DNA of 51,181 nt from an uncultured Bacteroides sp. (GCF_902491285.1 NZ_CABUHK010000036.1:1-51181); one strand, 5' to 3'. Positions 18,266-26,488 are shown, counted from the stretch's first letter. Translations and numbers: made by a program. The notes: generated by a model not told the origin, from the sequence alone.

Positions 18266-19402
18266 TTATTTCCCGTACATCTTTTCGTAATAACCTTGAT
18301 AATCACCACTGGTGACTTCTTCTACCCAAGCCTGGTTTTCCAAGTACCATTCGATGGTCTTGACGATTCCGATTTCGAATTTCGTTTCCGGATACCATCC
18401 TAAGGCATTTGTAATCTTCGTCGGATCGATGGCATAGCGCTGGTCGTGTCCCAGGCGGTCTTTGACGAAAGTAATCAGGTCTTCGTTAATCCAGTCGACA
18501 GATATTTCACCGTTGGCATCTTTCACTTTCTTCTTGAGTATCTTACGATATTCGGGGTTCTCTGTCATCAGGCGGTGAATGGTAGCGATAGTCAGTTTCA
18601 CGATTTCGAGATTTGTCTTCTCATTATGTCCGCCTACGTTGTACACTTCGCCCTCCTTGCCTTCACGCACTACGAGGTCGATTGCCTTGCAGTGGTCTTC
18701 CACATAAAGCCAGTCGCGCACGTTGCTGCCGTCACCGTAGACAGGCAGATGCTTTCCTTCAAGGATATTCTTGATAATCAACGGAATCAGTTTCTCCGGG
18801 AAGTGGTACGGACCGTAGTTATTGGAGCAACGGGTAATCGTAACCGGCATCTTATACGTGTCGTGATAAGCCATTACAAACATATCCGCACTTGTTTTGG
18901 AAGCACTGTACGGGCTGTGAGGACAAAGCGGGGTCGTTTCGGTGAAATACCCTTCGGCTCCGAGTGAACCATACACTTCGTCGGTAGATACCTGATGATA
19001 GCGTACGCCCTTTCTCCAAGTCGGATACCCCTGTTCGTCTTTACCCATCACCCATGCACGACGCGCACAATCCAGCAGATTCTGCGTTCCGAGAATATTC
19101 GTAATCAGGAACAGTTGCGGATTTTCGATGCTGCGGTCCACATGACTTTCGGCAGCAAAATTCACTACATAGTCAAAGCGGTACTCAGCAAAAAGACCGT
19201 CTACAACATCGCGGTTGCAAATATCTCCCTTGATAAAGAAACAGCGTTCGTTGTCAATGTCTTTGGCAATCGTTCCCAAGTTACCTGCATACGTCAGAGC
19301 GTCCAGTATCACGACTTTGGCATCGCTATGCTTGGCTAAGATGTACTTGATGTAATTCGCACCGATAAAGCCTGCGGCACCGGTCACTAAATAAGTTTTC
19401 AT
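18266..19402 (-). CDS. rfbB: dTDP-glucose 4,6-dehydratase
   Basis: Makes dTDP-4-keto-6-deoxyglucose for surface polysaccharide sugars. The 378-aa extended SDR protein has TGAAGFIGANYIKYIL (NAD-binding GxxGxxG), the STDEVYGSLG segment, and the catalytic YSASK motif in HSPYSASKTSADMFV. It is slightly longer than typical RfbB, with an insert near WRKGVRYHQ. It follows rfbA by 21 bp on the same strand. Its stop is 4 bp from the convergent menA stop. Confidence 0.94.
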   Translation of the reverse strand: MKTYLVTGAAGFIGANYIKYILAKHSDAKVVILDALTYAGNLGTIAKDIDNERCFFIKGDICNRDVVDGLFAEYRFDYVVNFAAESHVDRSIENPQLFLITNILGTQNLLDCARRAWVMGKDEQGYPTWRKGVRYHQVSTDEVYGSLGAEGYFTETTPLCPHSPYSASKTSADMFVMAYHDTYKMPVTITRCSNNYGPYHFPEKLIPLIIKNILEGKHLPVYGDGSNVRDWLYVEDHCKAIDLVVREGKEGEVYNVGGHNEKTNLEIVKLTIATIHRLMTENPEYRKILKKKVKDANGEISVDWINEDLITFVKDRLGHDQRYAIDPTKITNALGWYPETKFEIGIVKTIEWYLENQAWVEEVTSGDYQGYYEKMYGK

Positions 19403-19423
19403 ATTTTATTTATTATGTTGATT

Positions 19424-20293
19424 TTAGGATTGTTTTGCCAGTTCGATGAGGTACTTGCCATACTCGGTCTTTTCGAGCCGCTGTCCCAACAGAAGCAGTT
19501 GCTCGGTCGGAATCCATCCCTGGCGCCAGGCAATTTCTTCAATGCAACTAACGTAAAATCCCTGACGGTTCTGAATAGTAGCCACGAAATTGGAGGCTTC
19601 CAGCAGACTGTCGCAATTTCCCGTATCCAGCCAGGCGAATCCGCGTCCGAACAGTTCGACTTTCAACGTACCTTCTTCCAGATAAAGGCGGTTCAAATCC
19701 GTTATTTCATATTCTCCACGAGCCGAAGGGCGAAGAGCCGCCGCTTTCTCGGTCACGCTGGCATCATAGAAGTAAAGTCCGGGCACTGCATAATTACTTT
19801 TCGGCACTTCCGGCTTTTCTTCCAAGGAAATCACATTTCCCTGTTCGTCAAACTCCACCACACCATAAGCGCGCGGATCTTTCACGTAATAGCCAAAAAT
19901 ACAAGCTCCTTTTTCCACACTTGCAGCCCGGCGAAGCATGGCGGAGAATCCCTGTCCGTAGAACATATTATCACCGAGAATCAGACATCCCGGTTCACCG
20001 TTCAAGAAATCAGCTCCCAGGACGAAAGCCTGTGCCAATCCGTTGGGTTGCTCCTGAATCTTGTAGGAGAAGGACATTCCCAATTCCTCACCCGTCCCCA
20101 GCAAATCGCGGAACATCGGCAAGTCACGCGGAGTTGAGATAACCAACACTTCACGTATGCCTGCCAACATCAGTGTGGACAGCGGATAATAAATCATCGG
20201 CTTGTCATACACAGGCATAATCTGTTTGGAAATCGCTTTGGAAAGCGGATAAAGGCGGGTAGCACTTCCTCCGGCGAGAATAATTCCTTTCAT
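19424..20293 (-). CDS. rfbA: Glucose-1-phosphate thymidylyltransferase
   Basis: Makes dTDP-glucose from glucose-1-phosphate and dTTP. The 289-aa protein opens [20 protein letters not shown], the nucleotidyltransferase signature with GGSATR in place of the usual [26 protein letters not shown] and the C-terminal [17 protein letters not shown] are further family segments. It is first of a two-gene rfbA-rfbB unit; rfbC and rfbD are not in this window. Confidence 0.94.
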   Translation of the reverse strand: MKGIILAGGSATRLYPLSKAISKQIMPVYDKPMIYYPLSTLMLAGIREVLVISTPRDLPMFRDLLGTGEELGMSFSYKIQEQPNGLAQAFVLGADFLNGEPGCLILGDNMFYGQGFSAMLRRAASVEKGACIFGYYVKDPRAYGVVEFDEQGNVISLEEKPEVPKSNYAVPGLYFYDASVTEKAAALRPSARGEYEITDLNRLYLEEGTLKVELFGRGFAWLDTGNCDSLLEASNFVATIQNRQGFYVSCIEEIAWRQGWIPTEQLLLLGQRLEKTEYGKYLIELAKQS

Positions 20294-20323
20294 GTTCGTC
20301 TAAGTTAATTCATTAACTGTGTG

Positions 20324-20354
20324 CAAAGGTCGGAAAGAAATCTGAAATGACAAA
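20324..20354 (-). promoter_or_regulatory. Candidate rfbA promoter
   Basis: The minus strand reads TTTG (complement of 20351-20354), 19 bp, then GACCTTTG (complement of 20324-20331), a two-mismatch -7 box. It is about 30 bp upstream of the rfbA ATG. Confidence 0.45.
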
Positions 20355-20420
20355 AATAATGTGCCATTATTTCAATGCGCCGCCATGCCAATTCTCGATT
20401 GCGGCCCATAGGATGAATCA

Positions 20421-20915
20421 TTATTTATCCGCCAGTTCGATTACTTCCAAATCTCTGAACGCCCCCTGGTCGATAACAAAACGCACCAAGGTCCGCACCT
20501 TATGGAAGCCGGACATCCCTGCCGCCCCCGGATTGATATGTAGCATATCCAGTGTTTTGTCATATTTCACCTTTAATATATGCGAATGTCCGCTGACGAA
20601 AAGTTTTGGCGGACGTGCCATCAGGCTGCCGATAATCGAAGGATCATACTTCCCCGGATAACCACCGATATGCTTTATCAGCACTTCCGCACCGTCCACC
20701 GTAAAGCGGTTTACCTGCGGAAACAGTTTTCTGATTTCCTGCCCGTCTATATTTCCATAGACGGCACGGAACGGACGAAATGCTGCCAGCTTCTCCGCAA
20801 CTTCCACTGAGCCAATATCTCCGGCATGCCAAATCTCGTCACACGGCTCGAAATATTCCAGGTATTTCTCGTCCCAGTAAGCGTGAGTATCAGATAATAA
20901 TCCAATTCTTGTCAT
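20421..20915 (-). CDS. YfcE/MJ0936-family metallophosphodiesterase
   Basis: Small dimetal phosphodiesterase of the YfcE group. The 164-aa protein has all motifs: GLLSDTHAYW (DxH), IWHAGDIG (GD), VYGNIDG (GNxD), a mid-protein His in VLIKHIGG, and FVSGHSHILK (GHxH), ending with LHINPGAAG typical of the subfamily. The physiological substrate is unknown. It is divergent from ppk, with overlapping promoters. Confidence 0.9.
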   Translation of the reverse strand: MTRIGLLSDTHAYWDEKYLEYFEPCDEIWHAGDIGSVEVAEKLAAFRPFRAVYGNIDGQEIRKLFPQVNRFTVDGAEVLIKHIGGYPGKYDPSIIGSLMARPPKLFVSGHSHILKVKYDKTLDMLHINPGAAGMSGFHKVRTLVRFVIDQGAFRDLEVIELADK

Positions 20916-20922
20916 AAAATTC

Positions 20923-20953
20923 TTTGTTTAATCCCACAAAGATACTATATTTG
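20923..20953 (+). promoter_or_regulatory. ppk promoter (TTTG-19-TATATTTG)
   Basis: TTTG at 20923-20926, a 19-bp spacer, and TATATTTG at 20946-20953 match the Bacteroides -33/-7 consensus. The predicted start of transcription is near 20960, only about 11 bp before the ppk ATG. Confidence 0.75.
20937..20944 (-). promoter_or_regulatory. -7 box of yfcE-like gene promoter
   Basis: The minus strand reads TATCTTTG, an exact -7 match, 21 bp upstream of the phosphodiesterase ATG. It lies between the -33 and -7 boxes of the ppk promoter. Confidence 0.65.
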
Positions 20954-20970
20954 GAAAAATCTTAAAGCAC

Positions 20971-23037
20971 ATGGAAAGCAAATATAATTATTTTAAGCGG
21001 GATATCAGTTGGCTGTCATTCAACTACCGCGTATTGATGGAAGCTCTAGACGAGCATCTCCCGCTCTACGAGCGTATTAATTTTATTTCCATCTACTCTT
21101 CCAATCTCGAAGAATTTTACAAAATCCGTGTAGCCGACCATAAAGCTGTCGCTTCGGGAGCTACGGAAAGCGACGAAGAGACCGTACAATCCGCCCGCGA
21201 GCTTGTAGAAGAAATCAACAGGGAAGTCAACCGGCAACTGGACGACCGTGTACGCATCTACGAACAAAAGATACTGCCCGCCCTGCGCAAAAACCATATC
21301 ATATTCTATCAGGACAGACACGTAGAACCGTTCCACCAGCAGTTTATCAAAGACTTCTTCAAAGAGGAAATCTTTCCTTATCTTCAGCCCGTACCCGTAT
21401 CCAAGGATAAAATCGTCTCCTTCCTGCGAGACAACCGGCTTTATCTTGCCATCCGCGTCTATCTGAAGAACACCGAGCCACGTACTCCCTATTACTTCGT
21501 CATGAAACAACCCTACGCCAAGGTACCCCGCTTCATCGAACTTCCGCCTTACGAGAAGAATCACTACCTGATGTTCACCGAAGACATCATCAAGGCGAAC
21601 CTCAACCTCATCTTCCCCGGCTACGACATCGACTCGAGCTACTGCATCAAAATCTCCCGCGACGCCGACATCCTGATTGACGACACCGCCAGCAGCGCCG
21701 ACCTCGTGGCCCAACTGAAGAAAAAAGTAAAGAAACGCAAGATAGGCGACGTATGCCGTTTTGTATACGACCGTGCCATGCCGCAAGACTTCCTGGACTT
21801 CCTTGTAGACGCCTTCCATATCCACCGTGACGAACTCGTCCCCGGCGACAAGCACTTGAACCTGGAAGACCTGCGCCATCTCCCCAACCCGAACAAATCT
21901 CTGCGTGGCCTTGAAAAACCGAAGCCTATGAAGCTCACCGTCCTCGACGAAAAGGAATCCATCTTCAACTACGTCGCCCAAAAGGACTTGCTGCTCTATT
22001 ACCCTTACCACTCTTTCGAGCACTTCATCCACTTCCTCTACGAAGCCGTACACAACCCGGAAACCCGCGAAATCATGGTGACACAATACCGCGTAGCCGA
22101 AAACTCCGCCGTCATCAACACCTTGATAGCCGCCGCCCAAAACGGTAAGAAAGTCACCGTATTCGTAGAACTGAAAGCCCGTTTCGACGAAGAGAACAAC
22201 CTCGCCACCGCCGAAATGATGCAAGCCGCCGGCATCAAAATAATATACAGTATCCCCGGTCTGAAAGTCCATGCCAAGGTAGCCCTCATCCGCCGCCGCG
22301 GACTGAACGGCGAAAAACTCCCCAGCTACGCCTACATCAGCACCGGCAACTTCAACGAGAAAACCGCCACGCTCTACGCCGACTGCGGACTCTTCACCTG
22401 TCGCAAAGAGATAGTGAACGACCTCTACAACCTCTTCCGCACGCTCCAAGGCAAGGAAGACCCGAAGTTCACCACTCTTCTCGTTGCCCGCTTCAACCTC
22501 ATCCCGGAACTGAACCGCCTCATCGACCGCGAAATAGCCCTCGCCGACCAAGGCAAGCAAGGACGCATCATCCTCAAAATGAACGCCCTTCAAGACCCCA
22601 CCATGATTGACCGCCTCTACGAAGCATCCGAACACGGCGTACAAATAGACCTCATCGTCCGCGGTATCTGCTGCCTCATTCCCGGTCAGCCATACAGCCG
22701 TAACATCCGTGTCACCCGTATTGTAGACAGTTTCCTGGAGCACGCCCGCATCTGGTACTTCGGCAACGACGGCACCCCCAAAGTCTTCATGGGATCACCC
22801 GACTGGATGCGCCGTAACCTCTACCGCCGCATCGAAGCCGTCACACCCATCCTCGCTCCTGACCTGCGCGACAGCCTGATAGAAATGCTCAACATCCAAC
22901 TCGCCGACAACCAAAAAGCCTGCTGGGTGGACGCCCAACTGCAAAACGTATTCAAAAAAAGAATACCCGGCACGCCAAGCATCCGAGCACAATACACCTT
23001 CTATGACCGGCTGAGTAAAAATACAAACACACTATAA
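20971..23037 (+). CDS. ppk: Polyphosphate kinase 1
   Basis: Reversibly polymerises ATP gamma-phosphate into polyphosphate. The 688-aa length fits PPK1. It opens with the family's KRDISWLSFNYRVLMEAL. The core shows VTVFVELKARFDEENN, the phospho-acceptor His in GLKVHAKVALI, YISTGNFNEKTATLYADCGL, and a C-terminal VRGICCLIPG with downstream HARIWYFGN. The C-rich codon use matches the next gene. The 510-bp gap then leads to a PiT phosphate transporter, giving a phosphate-handling neighbourhood. Confidence 0.96.
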   Translation: MESKYNYFKRDISWLSFNYRVLMEALDEHLPLYERINFISIYSSNLEEFYKIRVADHKAVASGATESDEETVQSARELVEEINREVNRQLDDRVRIYEQKILPALRKNHIIFYQDRHVEPFHQQFIKDFFKEEIFPYLQPVPVSKDKIVSFLRDNRLYLAIRVYLKNTEPRTPYYFVMKQPYAKVPRFIELPPYEKNHYLMFTEDIIKANLNLIFPGYDIDSSYCIKISRDADILIDDTASSADLVAQLKKKVKKRKIGDVCRFVYDRAMPQDFLDFLVDAFHIHRDELVPGDKHLNLEDLRHLPNPNKSLRGLEKPKPMKLTVLDEKESIFNYVAQKDLLLYYPYHSFEHFIHFLYEAVHNPETREIMVTQYRVAENSAVINTLIAAAQNGKKVTVFVELKARFDEENNLATAEMMQAAGIKIIYSIPGLKVHAKVALIRRRGLNGEKLPSYAYISTGNFNEKTATLYADCGLFTCRKEIVNDLYNLFRTLQGKEDPKFTTLLVARFNLIPELNRLIDREIALADQGKQGRIILKMNALQDPTMIDRLYEASEHGVQIDLIVRGICCLIPGQPYSRNIRVTRIVDSFLEHARIWYFGNDGTPKVFMGSPDWMRRNLYRRIEAVTPILAPDLRDSLIEMLNIQLADNQKACWVDAQLQNVFKKRIPGTPSIRAQYTFYDRLSKNTNTL

Positions 23038-23062
23038 TCAACAAATGGCAAAGAAACAGATT

Positions 23063-23351
23063 CATTTCCGTACGGTTATGAACTAATTTCGAACTTGTAC
23101 AAATTTGTCGTTAATACTGAATGAATTTATGATTGATGATGCATGATTTTATTCGTCTGACAATTGTTGCTTTTTCGTCTGACAGTTGTCAGACGGAAGA
23201 ATAACAGTTGTCAGACGAAAGTTCAACAACTGTCAGACGAATAAATTTATATATAACAGGGATTAAATCATTGCATACTGCCAATCTAATTTTAGAAAAA
23301 CTAAGATTAGTTCATTTCCGTACCGTTTAGCTCATTTCCGTACGGAAATGA
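23063..23351. repeat. Three CATTTCCGTACSG repeats, one a perfect 20-bp palindrome
   Basis: Copies: CATTTCCGTACGG at 23063-23075, CATTTCCGTACCG at 23313-23325, and TCATTTCCGTACGGAAATGA at 23332-23351. The last is a perfect 20-bp palindrome. The first two are half-site-like copies flanking the other repeat family. This looks like binding sites for a dimeric protein or a folded RNA element; the function is unknown. Confidence 0.8.
23148..23245. repeat. Nested inverted repeats of TTCGTCTGACARTTGT
   Basis: Four copies in 98 bp: forward at 23152-23167 and 23174-23189, reversed at 23204-23219 and 23226-23241. The second copy reads on into CGTCTGACAGTTGTCAGACG (23176-23195), 9-bp perfect arms around a 2-nt centre. 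The outermost pair (23148-23169 and 23224-23245) match over 22 bp with one mismatch. Several alternative hairpins or a long cruciform are possible. Confidence 0.85.
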
Positions 23352-23459
23352 ATTGGTTTGAAGATAGTTATCAAAAAAAACGTTCAGACTGCCCCCGCAA
23401 TCCCCACACCACACTCCCATCTCGCAACAAGCCCCCGCATGGCTCTAATTTTTCCTTGA

Positions 23460-23499
23460 TGTAACACAAATGTAACACATATGACACCTCTCTGCAACG
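23460..23499 (+). promoter_or_regulatory. Pho-box-like array upstream of the PiT transporter
   Basis: Four 7-bp units with an exact 11-bp period: TGTAACA (23460), TGTAACA (23471), TGACACC (23482), TGCAACG (23493). The 7+4 geometry is that of PhoB boxes in other bacteria. The array ends 9 bp before a -7-like GTCCTTTG (23509-23516), a typical position for an activator replacing the -33 element. Phosphate control is inferred from geometry and the downstream gene. Confidence 0.6.
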
Positions 23500-23547
23500 T
23501 CTATTCCCGTCCTTTGCACCCGGAAATAACATACACACATATTATTT

Positions 23548-25797
23548 ATGGAGACAATTTATTTATGCATCATCATCTTCCTCTTCGTCCTCGCCATTTT
23601 CGACCTGATAGTCGGCGTGAGCAATGACGCAGTCAACTTCCTGAACTCGGCGGTAGGCGCCAAGGCCGCCTCGTTCAAAACCATCCTGTTCATAGCCGGC
23701 ATCGGCATCTTCATCGGCGCCTCACTGTCCAACGGAATGATGGACATCGCCCGTCACGGCATCTACCAGCCCGAGCACTTCTACTTTGCCGAAATCATGT
23801 GCATCCTGCTCGCCGTCATGCTGACCGATGTAGTACTGCTTGACGTATTCAACTCCATGGGTATGCCCACCTCTACCACCGTATCCCTCGTCTTCGAGCT
23901 CCTCGGCGGAACCTTTGCCCTCTCCCTCATCAAAGTACACAACAGTGACACCCTCGGTCTGGGCGACCTCATCAATACCGACAAGGCTCTCTCCGTCATC
24001 ATGGCCATCTTCGTATCCGTCGCCATCGCCTTCTTCTTCGGAATGCTCGTGCAGTGGATAGCCCGCGTGGTCTTCACCTTCAACTATAAGAAAAAGATGA
24101 AATACAGCATCGCCCTCTTCGGCGGCATCGCTGCAACCTCCATCATCTACTTCATGCTCATCAAAGGTCTGAAAGACAGTTCTTTCATGACCCCCGACAA
24201 TAAACACTGGATACAGGAAAACACATGGATGCTCATCACCGTCTTTTTCGTATTCTTCACCATACTGATGCAAATACTCCACTGGCTCAAAGTCAACGTC
24301 TTCAAAGTCGTCGTCCTCATGGGCACCTTCGCCCTTGCCCTCGCCTTCGCCGGCAACGACCTCGTCAACTTCATCGGCGTCCCCCTCGCAGGCTTCTCAT
24401 CCTTCATGGACTACACCGCCAACGGAGCAGGCAACGCTAACGGCTTCCTGATGACCTCACTGCTAGGCCCCGCCAAAACCCCGTGGTACTTCCTCATCGG
24501 CGCCGGTGCCATCATGGTCTATGCCCTCTGCACCTCTAAAAAAGCCCATGCAGTAATCAAGACTTCCGTCGACCTCTCCCGCCAGGACGAAGGTGAAGAA
24601 ACTTTTGGAAGCACCCCGATAGCCCGCACGGTAGTCCGCATCAGCATGACACTTGCCAACAGCATCTCACGCATCATGCCGGAAAACAGCAAGCAATGGT
24701 TCAGCTCCCGCTTCCGTAAAGACGAAGCCATCATCGCCGACGGAGCTGCCTTCGACCTTGTCCGCGCATCCGTCAACCTCGTACTGGCAGGTCTGCTCAT
24801 CGCCTTGGGAACTTCACTGAAGCTCCCCCTCTCCACCACCTACGTCACCTTCATGGTAGCCATGGGTACTTCACTCGCCGACCGCGCCTGGGGACGTGAC
24901 TCCGCCGTCTACCGTATCACAGGTGTACTGAGCGTCATCGGCGGCTGGTTCATCACCGCAGGAGCAGCCTTTACCATCTGTTTCTTCGTCGCCCTCGTAC
25001 TCCATTACGGTGGCAACATCTCCATCATCGCCCTTATCGCCCTCGCTGTATTCATCCTGATACGCAGCCAGGTGATGTATAAGAAACGCAAAGCGAAAGC
25101 GCAAGGCAACGAAACGCTGAAGCAACTCATGCAGACCACAGACAACGAAGAAGCCCTGCAACTGATGCGCAAGCACACCCGCGAAGAGCTCTCCAAAGTA
25201 CTGGAATATGCAGAAACGAATTTCGAACTCACCGTCACCTCTTTCCTGCACGAAAATCTCCGCGGACTGCGCCGTGCGATGGGTTCCACCAAGTTTGAAA
25301 AGCAGCTCATCAAACAGATGAAGCGTACGGGAACCGTAGCCATGTGCCGTCTCGACAACAACACCGTACTCGAAAAAGGACTTTACTACTACCAGGGCAA
25401 CGACTTCGCCAGCGAACTGGTATACAGTATCGCCCGTCTCTGCGAACCGTGCCTGGAACATATCGACAACAACTTCAACCCGCTGGACGCTATCCAGAAA
25501 GGTGAATTCAGCGATGCCGCCGAAAATATCACCTACCTGATTCAACAATGCCGCAAGAAGCTGGAAAACAACGAGTACAACAACATGGAAGAAGAAATCC
25601 GCCGCGCCAACGACCTCAATGGTCAGCTCTCACTGCTGAAACGCAAGGAACTGCAACGCATACAAAGCCAATCGGGAAGCATCCGCGTAAGCATGGTCTA
25701 TCTGACAATGGTTCAGGAAGCTCAAAACGTAGTGACTTACACTATCAACCTGATGAAAGTAAGCCGCAAGTTCCAAATGGAAAACGAAATGCCATAA
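23548..25797 (+). CDS. PiT-family inorganic phosphate transporter with C-terminal PhoU-like extension
   Basis: Low-affinity phosphate permease (Pho4 domain). The 749-aa protein has the duplicated PiT signature: GVSNDAVNFLNSAVGAKAAS near residue 24 and FAGNDLVNFIGVPLAGFSSF near residue 270. Hydrophobic helices continue to about residue 510. The last ~240 residues are soluble and helical, with PhoU-like spacing (VYLTMVQEAQNVVTYTINLM), as in Bacteroidota PiT-PhoU fusions. It follows ppk after 510 bp. The Pho-box-like array upstream suggests phosphate-starvation control. Confidence 0.9.
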   Translation: METIYLCIIIFLFVLAIFDLIVGVSNDAVNFLNSAVGAKAASFKTILFIAGIGIFIGASLSNGMMDIARHGIYQPEHFYFAEIMCILLAVMLTDVVLLDVFNSMGMPTSTTVSLVFELLGGTFALSLIKVHNSDTLGLGDLINTDKALSVIMAIFVSVAIAFFFGMLVQWIARVVFTFNYKKKMKYSIALFGGIAATSIIYFMLIKGLKDSSFMTPDNKHWIQENTWMLITVFFVFFTILMQILHWLKVNVFKVVVLMGTFALALAFAGNDLVNFIGVPLAGFSSFMDYTANGAGNANGFLMTSLLGPAKTPWYFLIGAGAIMVYALCTSKKAHAVIKTSVDLSRQDEGEETFGSTPIARTVVRISMTLANSISRIMPENSKQWFSSRFRKDEAIIADGAAFDLVRASVNLVLAGLLIALGTSLKLPLSTTYVTFMVAMGTSLADRAWGRDSAVYRITGVLSVIGGWFITAGAAFTICFFVALVLHYGGNISIIALIALAVFILIRSQVMYKKRKAKAQGNETLKQLMQTTDNEEALQLMRKHTREELSKVLEYAETNFELTVTSFLHENLRGLRRAMGSTKFEKQLIKQMKRTGTVAMCRLDNNTVLEKGLYYYQGNDFASELVYSIARLCEPCLEHIDNNFNPLDAIQKGEFSDAAENITYLIQQCRKKLENNEYNNMEEEIRRANDLNGQLSLLKRKELQRIQSQSGSIRVSMVYLTMVQEAQNVVTYTINLMKVSRKFQMENEMP

Positions 25798-25834
25798 AGC
25801 CAACCTCCGCCCGAAACGGCAGATATAAGAAAGT

Positions 25835-25867
25835 CATTGCAAACGAATACTCAAATCGTTTGCAATG
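25835..25867. repeat. 12-bp perfect inverted repeat after the PiT gene, followed by C8A8
   Basis: CATTGCAAACGA (25835-25846) and TCGTTTGCAATG (25856-25867) enclose a 9-nt loop. Next comes a run of eight C and eight A (25868-25883). It is a likely 3'-end structure, but it lacks a T-run on the plus strand, so it is not a standard terminator for PiT. Confidence 0.7.
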
Positions 25868-26081
25868 CCCCCCCCAAAAAAAACATAAGCCCCGAAAACA
25901 AAAGGACGAAATCCAGATGAATGTAGTACTTGCTACAATCAAGTCTTCTACATATTATTCCATATTCAAGTAGATGTTTCTTCTCCTTCCCAAAAAGGAA
26001 ATCCCTCTCAATTTCCTCCACCCAATCGGGTAGAATCTCAGCACTCGCTCCGAAAACGGAAAAAGAGCCAATACCACTCAT
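25851..26081 (-). CDS. Doubtful 76-aa ORF downstream of the inverted susC 5' end
   Basis: ATG 26081 starts MSGIGSFSVFGASAEILPDW, followed by a charged helical-looking segment (VEEIERDFLFGKEKKHLLEY). It then runs through the C8A8 tract and ends in the 12-bp inverted repeat. The N-terminal half looks protein-like, the C-terminal half does not. The rest of the gap 25798-26212 holds nothing else I can support. Confidence 0.18.
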   Translation of the reverse strand: MSGIGSFSVFGASAEILPDWVEEIERDFLFGKEKKHLLEYGIICRRLDCSKYYIHLDFVLLFSGLMFFLGGALQTI

Positions 26082-26208
26082 TTCACAAAAACAGGAAAAG
26101 AAAGTTTCAATAAAAGAAACAAAGTGAAGTGTTAAATTGCTAAATTCGAAAAAGAAATACTGATTTACAGTATGATAGAAGAAAAACAAAAGAGGAAAAG
26201 GGAGAAAA

Positions 26209-26224
26209 AAGACTAATAAGTCTT
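26209..26224 (-). terminator. Short hairpin terminator at the end of the OFF-state susC fragment
   Basis: On the minus strand AAGACT-TATT-AGTCTT is followed by T residues (complement of the A-run 26205-26210). The TAG stop of the truncated frame lies inside the hairpin. It is AU-rich and only 6 bp, so moderate strength at best, but well placed to stop transcription from the flipped promoter. Confidence 0.5.
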
Positions 26225-26434
26225 AGAAGTACTTGGTACATTAGTGATTGTAAACTTACCATCAATATCAGTGATAGTACCAAGGGAAGTGCCATTCACC
26301 AATACTGAAGCACCTACGACAGGTTGTCCGTCCTCTTCAGAAGTTACCAACCCGGTAACTCTGGACGTTTGCGCTGTCATCAAACCTATGCCTATAAAAA
26401 GGAAGGTCATTAAGAACATCAATTTTCTTTTCAT
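26213..26434 (-). CDS. Inverted 5' segment of a SusC-family gene (signal peptide and start of carboxypeptidase-regulatory-like domain)
   Basis: The 73-aa frame begins MKRKLMFLMTFLFIGIGLMT (Sec signal), followed by QTSRVTGLVTSEEDGQPVVG, the start of the carboxypeptidase-D-like N-terminal domain of SusC/RagA porins. It stops abruptly at NVPSTSKTY, two codons past the inverted repeat. The family continues from here with a segment like TLRVSYVGM, which is exactly what lies on the other strand at 26787 onward. It is therefore the displaced first 72 codons of the susC at 26790-29780, not a gene in its own right. In this orientation it would make a short secreted peptide. Confidence 0.88.
   Translation of the reverse strand: MKRKLMFLMTFLFIGIGLMTAQTSRVTGLVTSEEDGQPVVGASVLVNGTSLGTITDIDGKFTITNVPSTSKTY
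26223..26238. repeat. Left inverted repeat of the susC switch
   Basis: TTAGAAGTACTTGGTA, a perfect 16-bp inverted match to 26770-26785, with AGT also matching after one mismatch on the outer side. It contains the 8-bp palindrome AAGTACTT. Read on the minus strand it encodes PSTSK of the SusC N-terminal domain. Confidence 0.93.
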
Positions 26435-26488
26435 AAATTCTCTCTTAAATTTAACCTATAAACAGATTTTTTCATATCTAACAGGTTG

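Noticed and set aside
21046..22743. 565-codon minus-strand frame opposite ppk
   Set aside because: It is an antisense shadow of the well-supported ppk gene; its valine/glycine-rich composition has no family features.
23045..23086. 13-codon ORF after ppk
   Set aside because: It consists largely of a CATTTCCGTACGG repeat copy, so it is more likely incidental.
23152..23241. Possible CRISPR array
   Set aside because: There are only four 16-bp units, in mixed orientation with unequal spacing of 6 to 14 bp; no cas genes are present.
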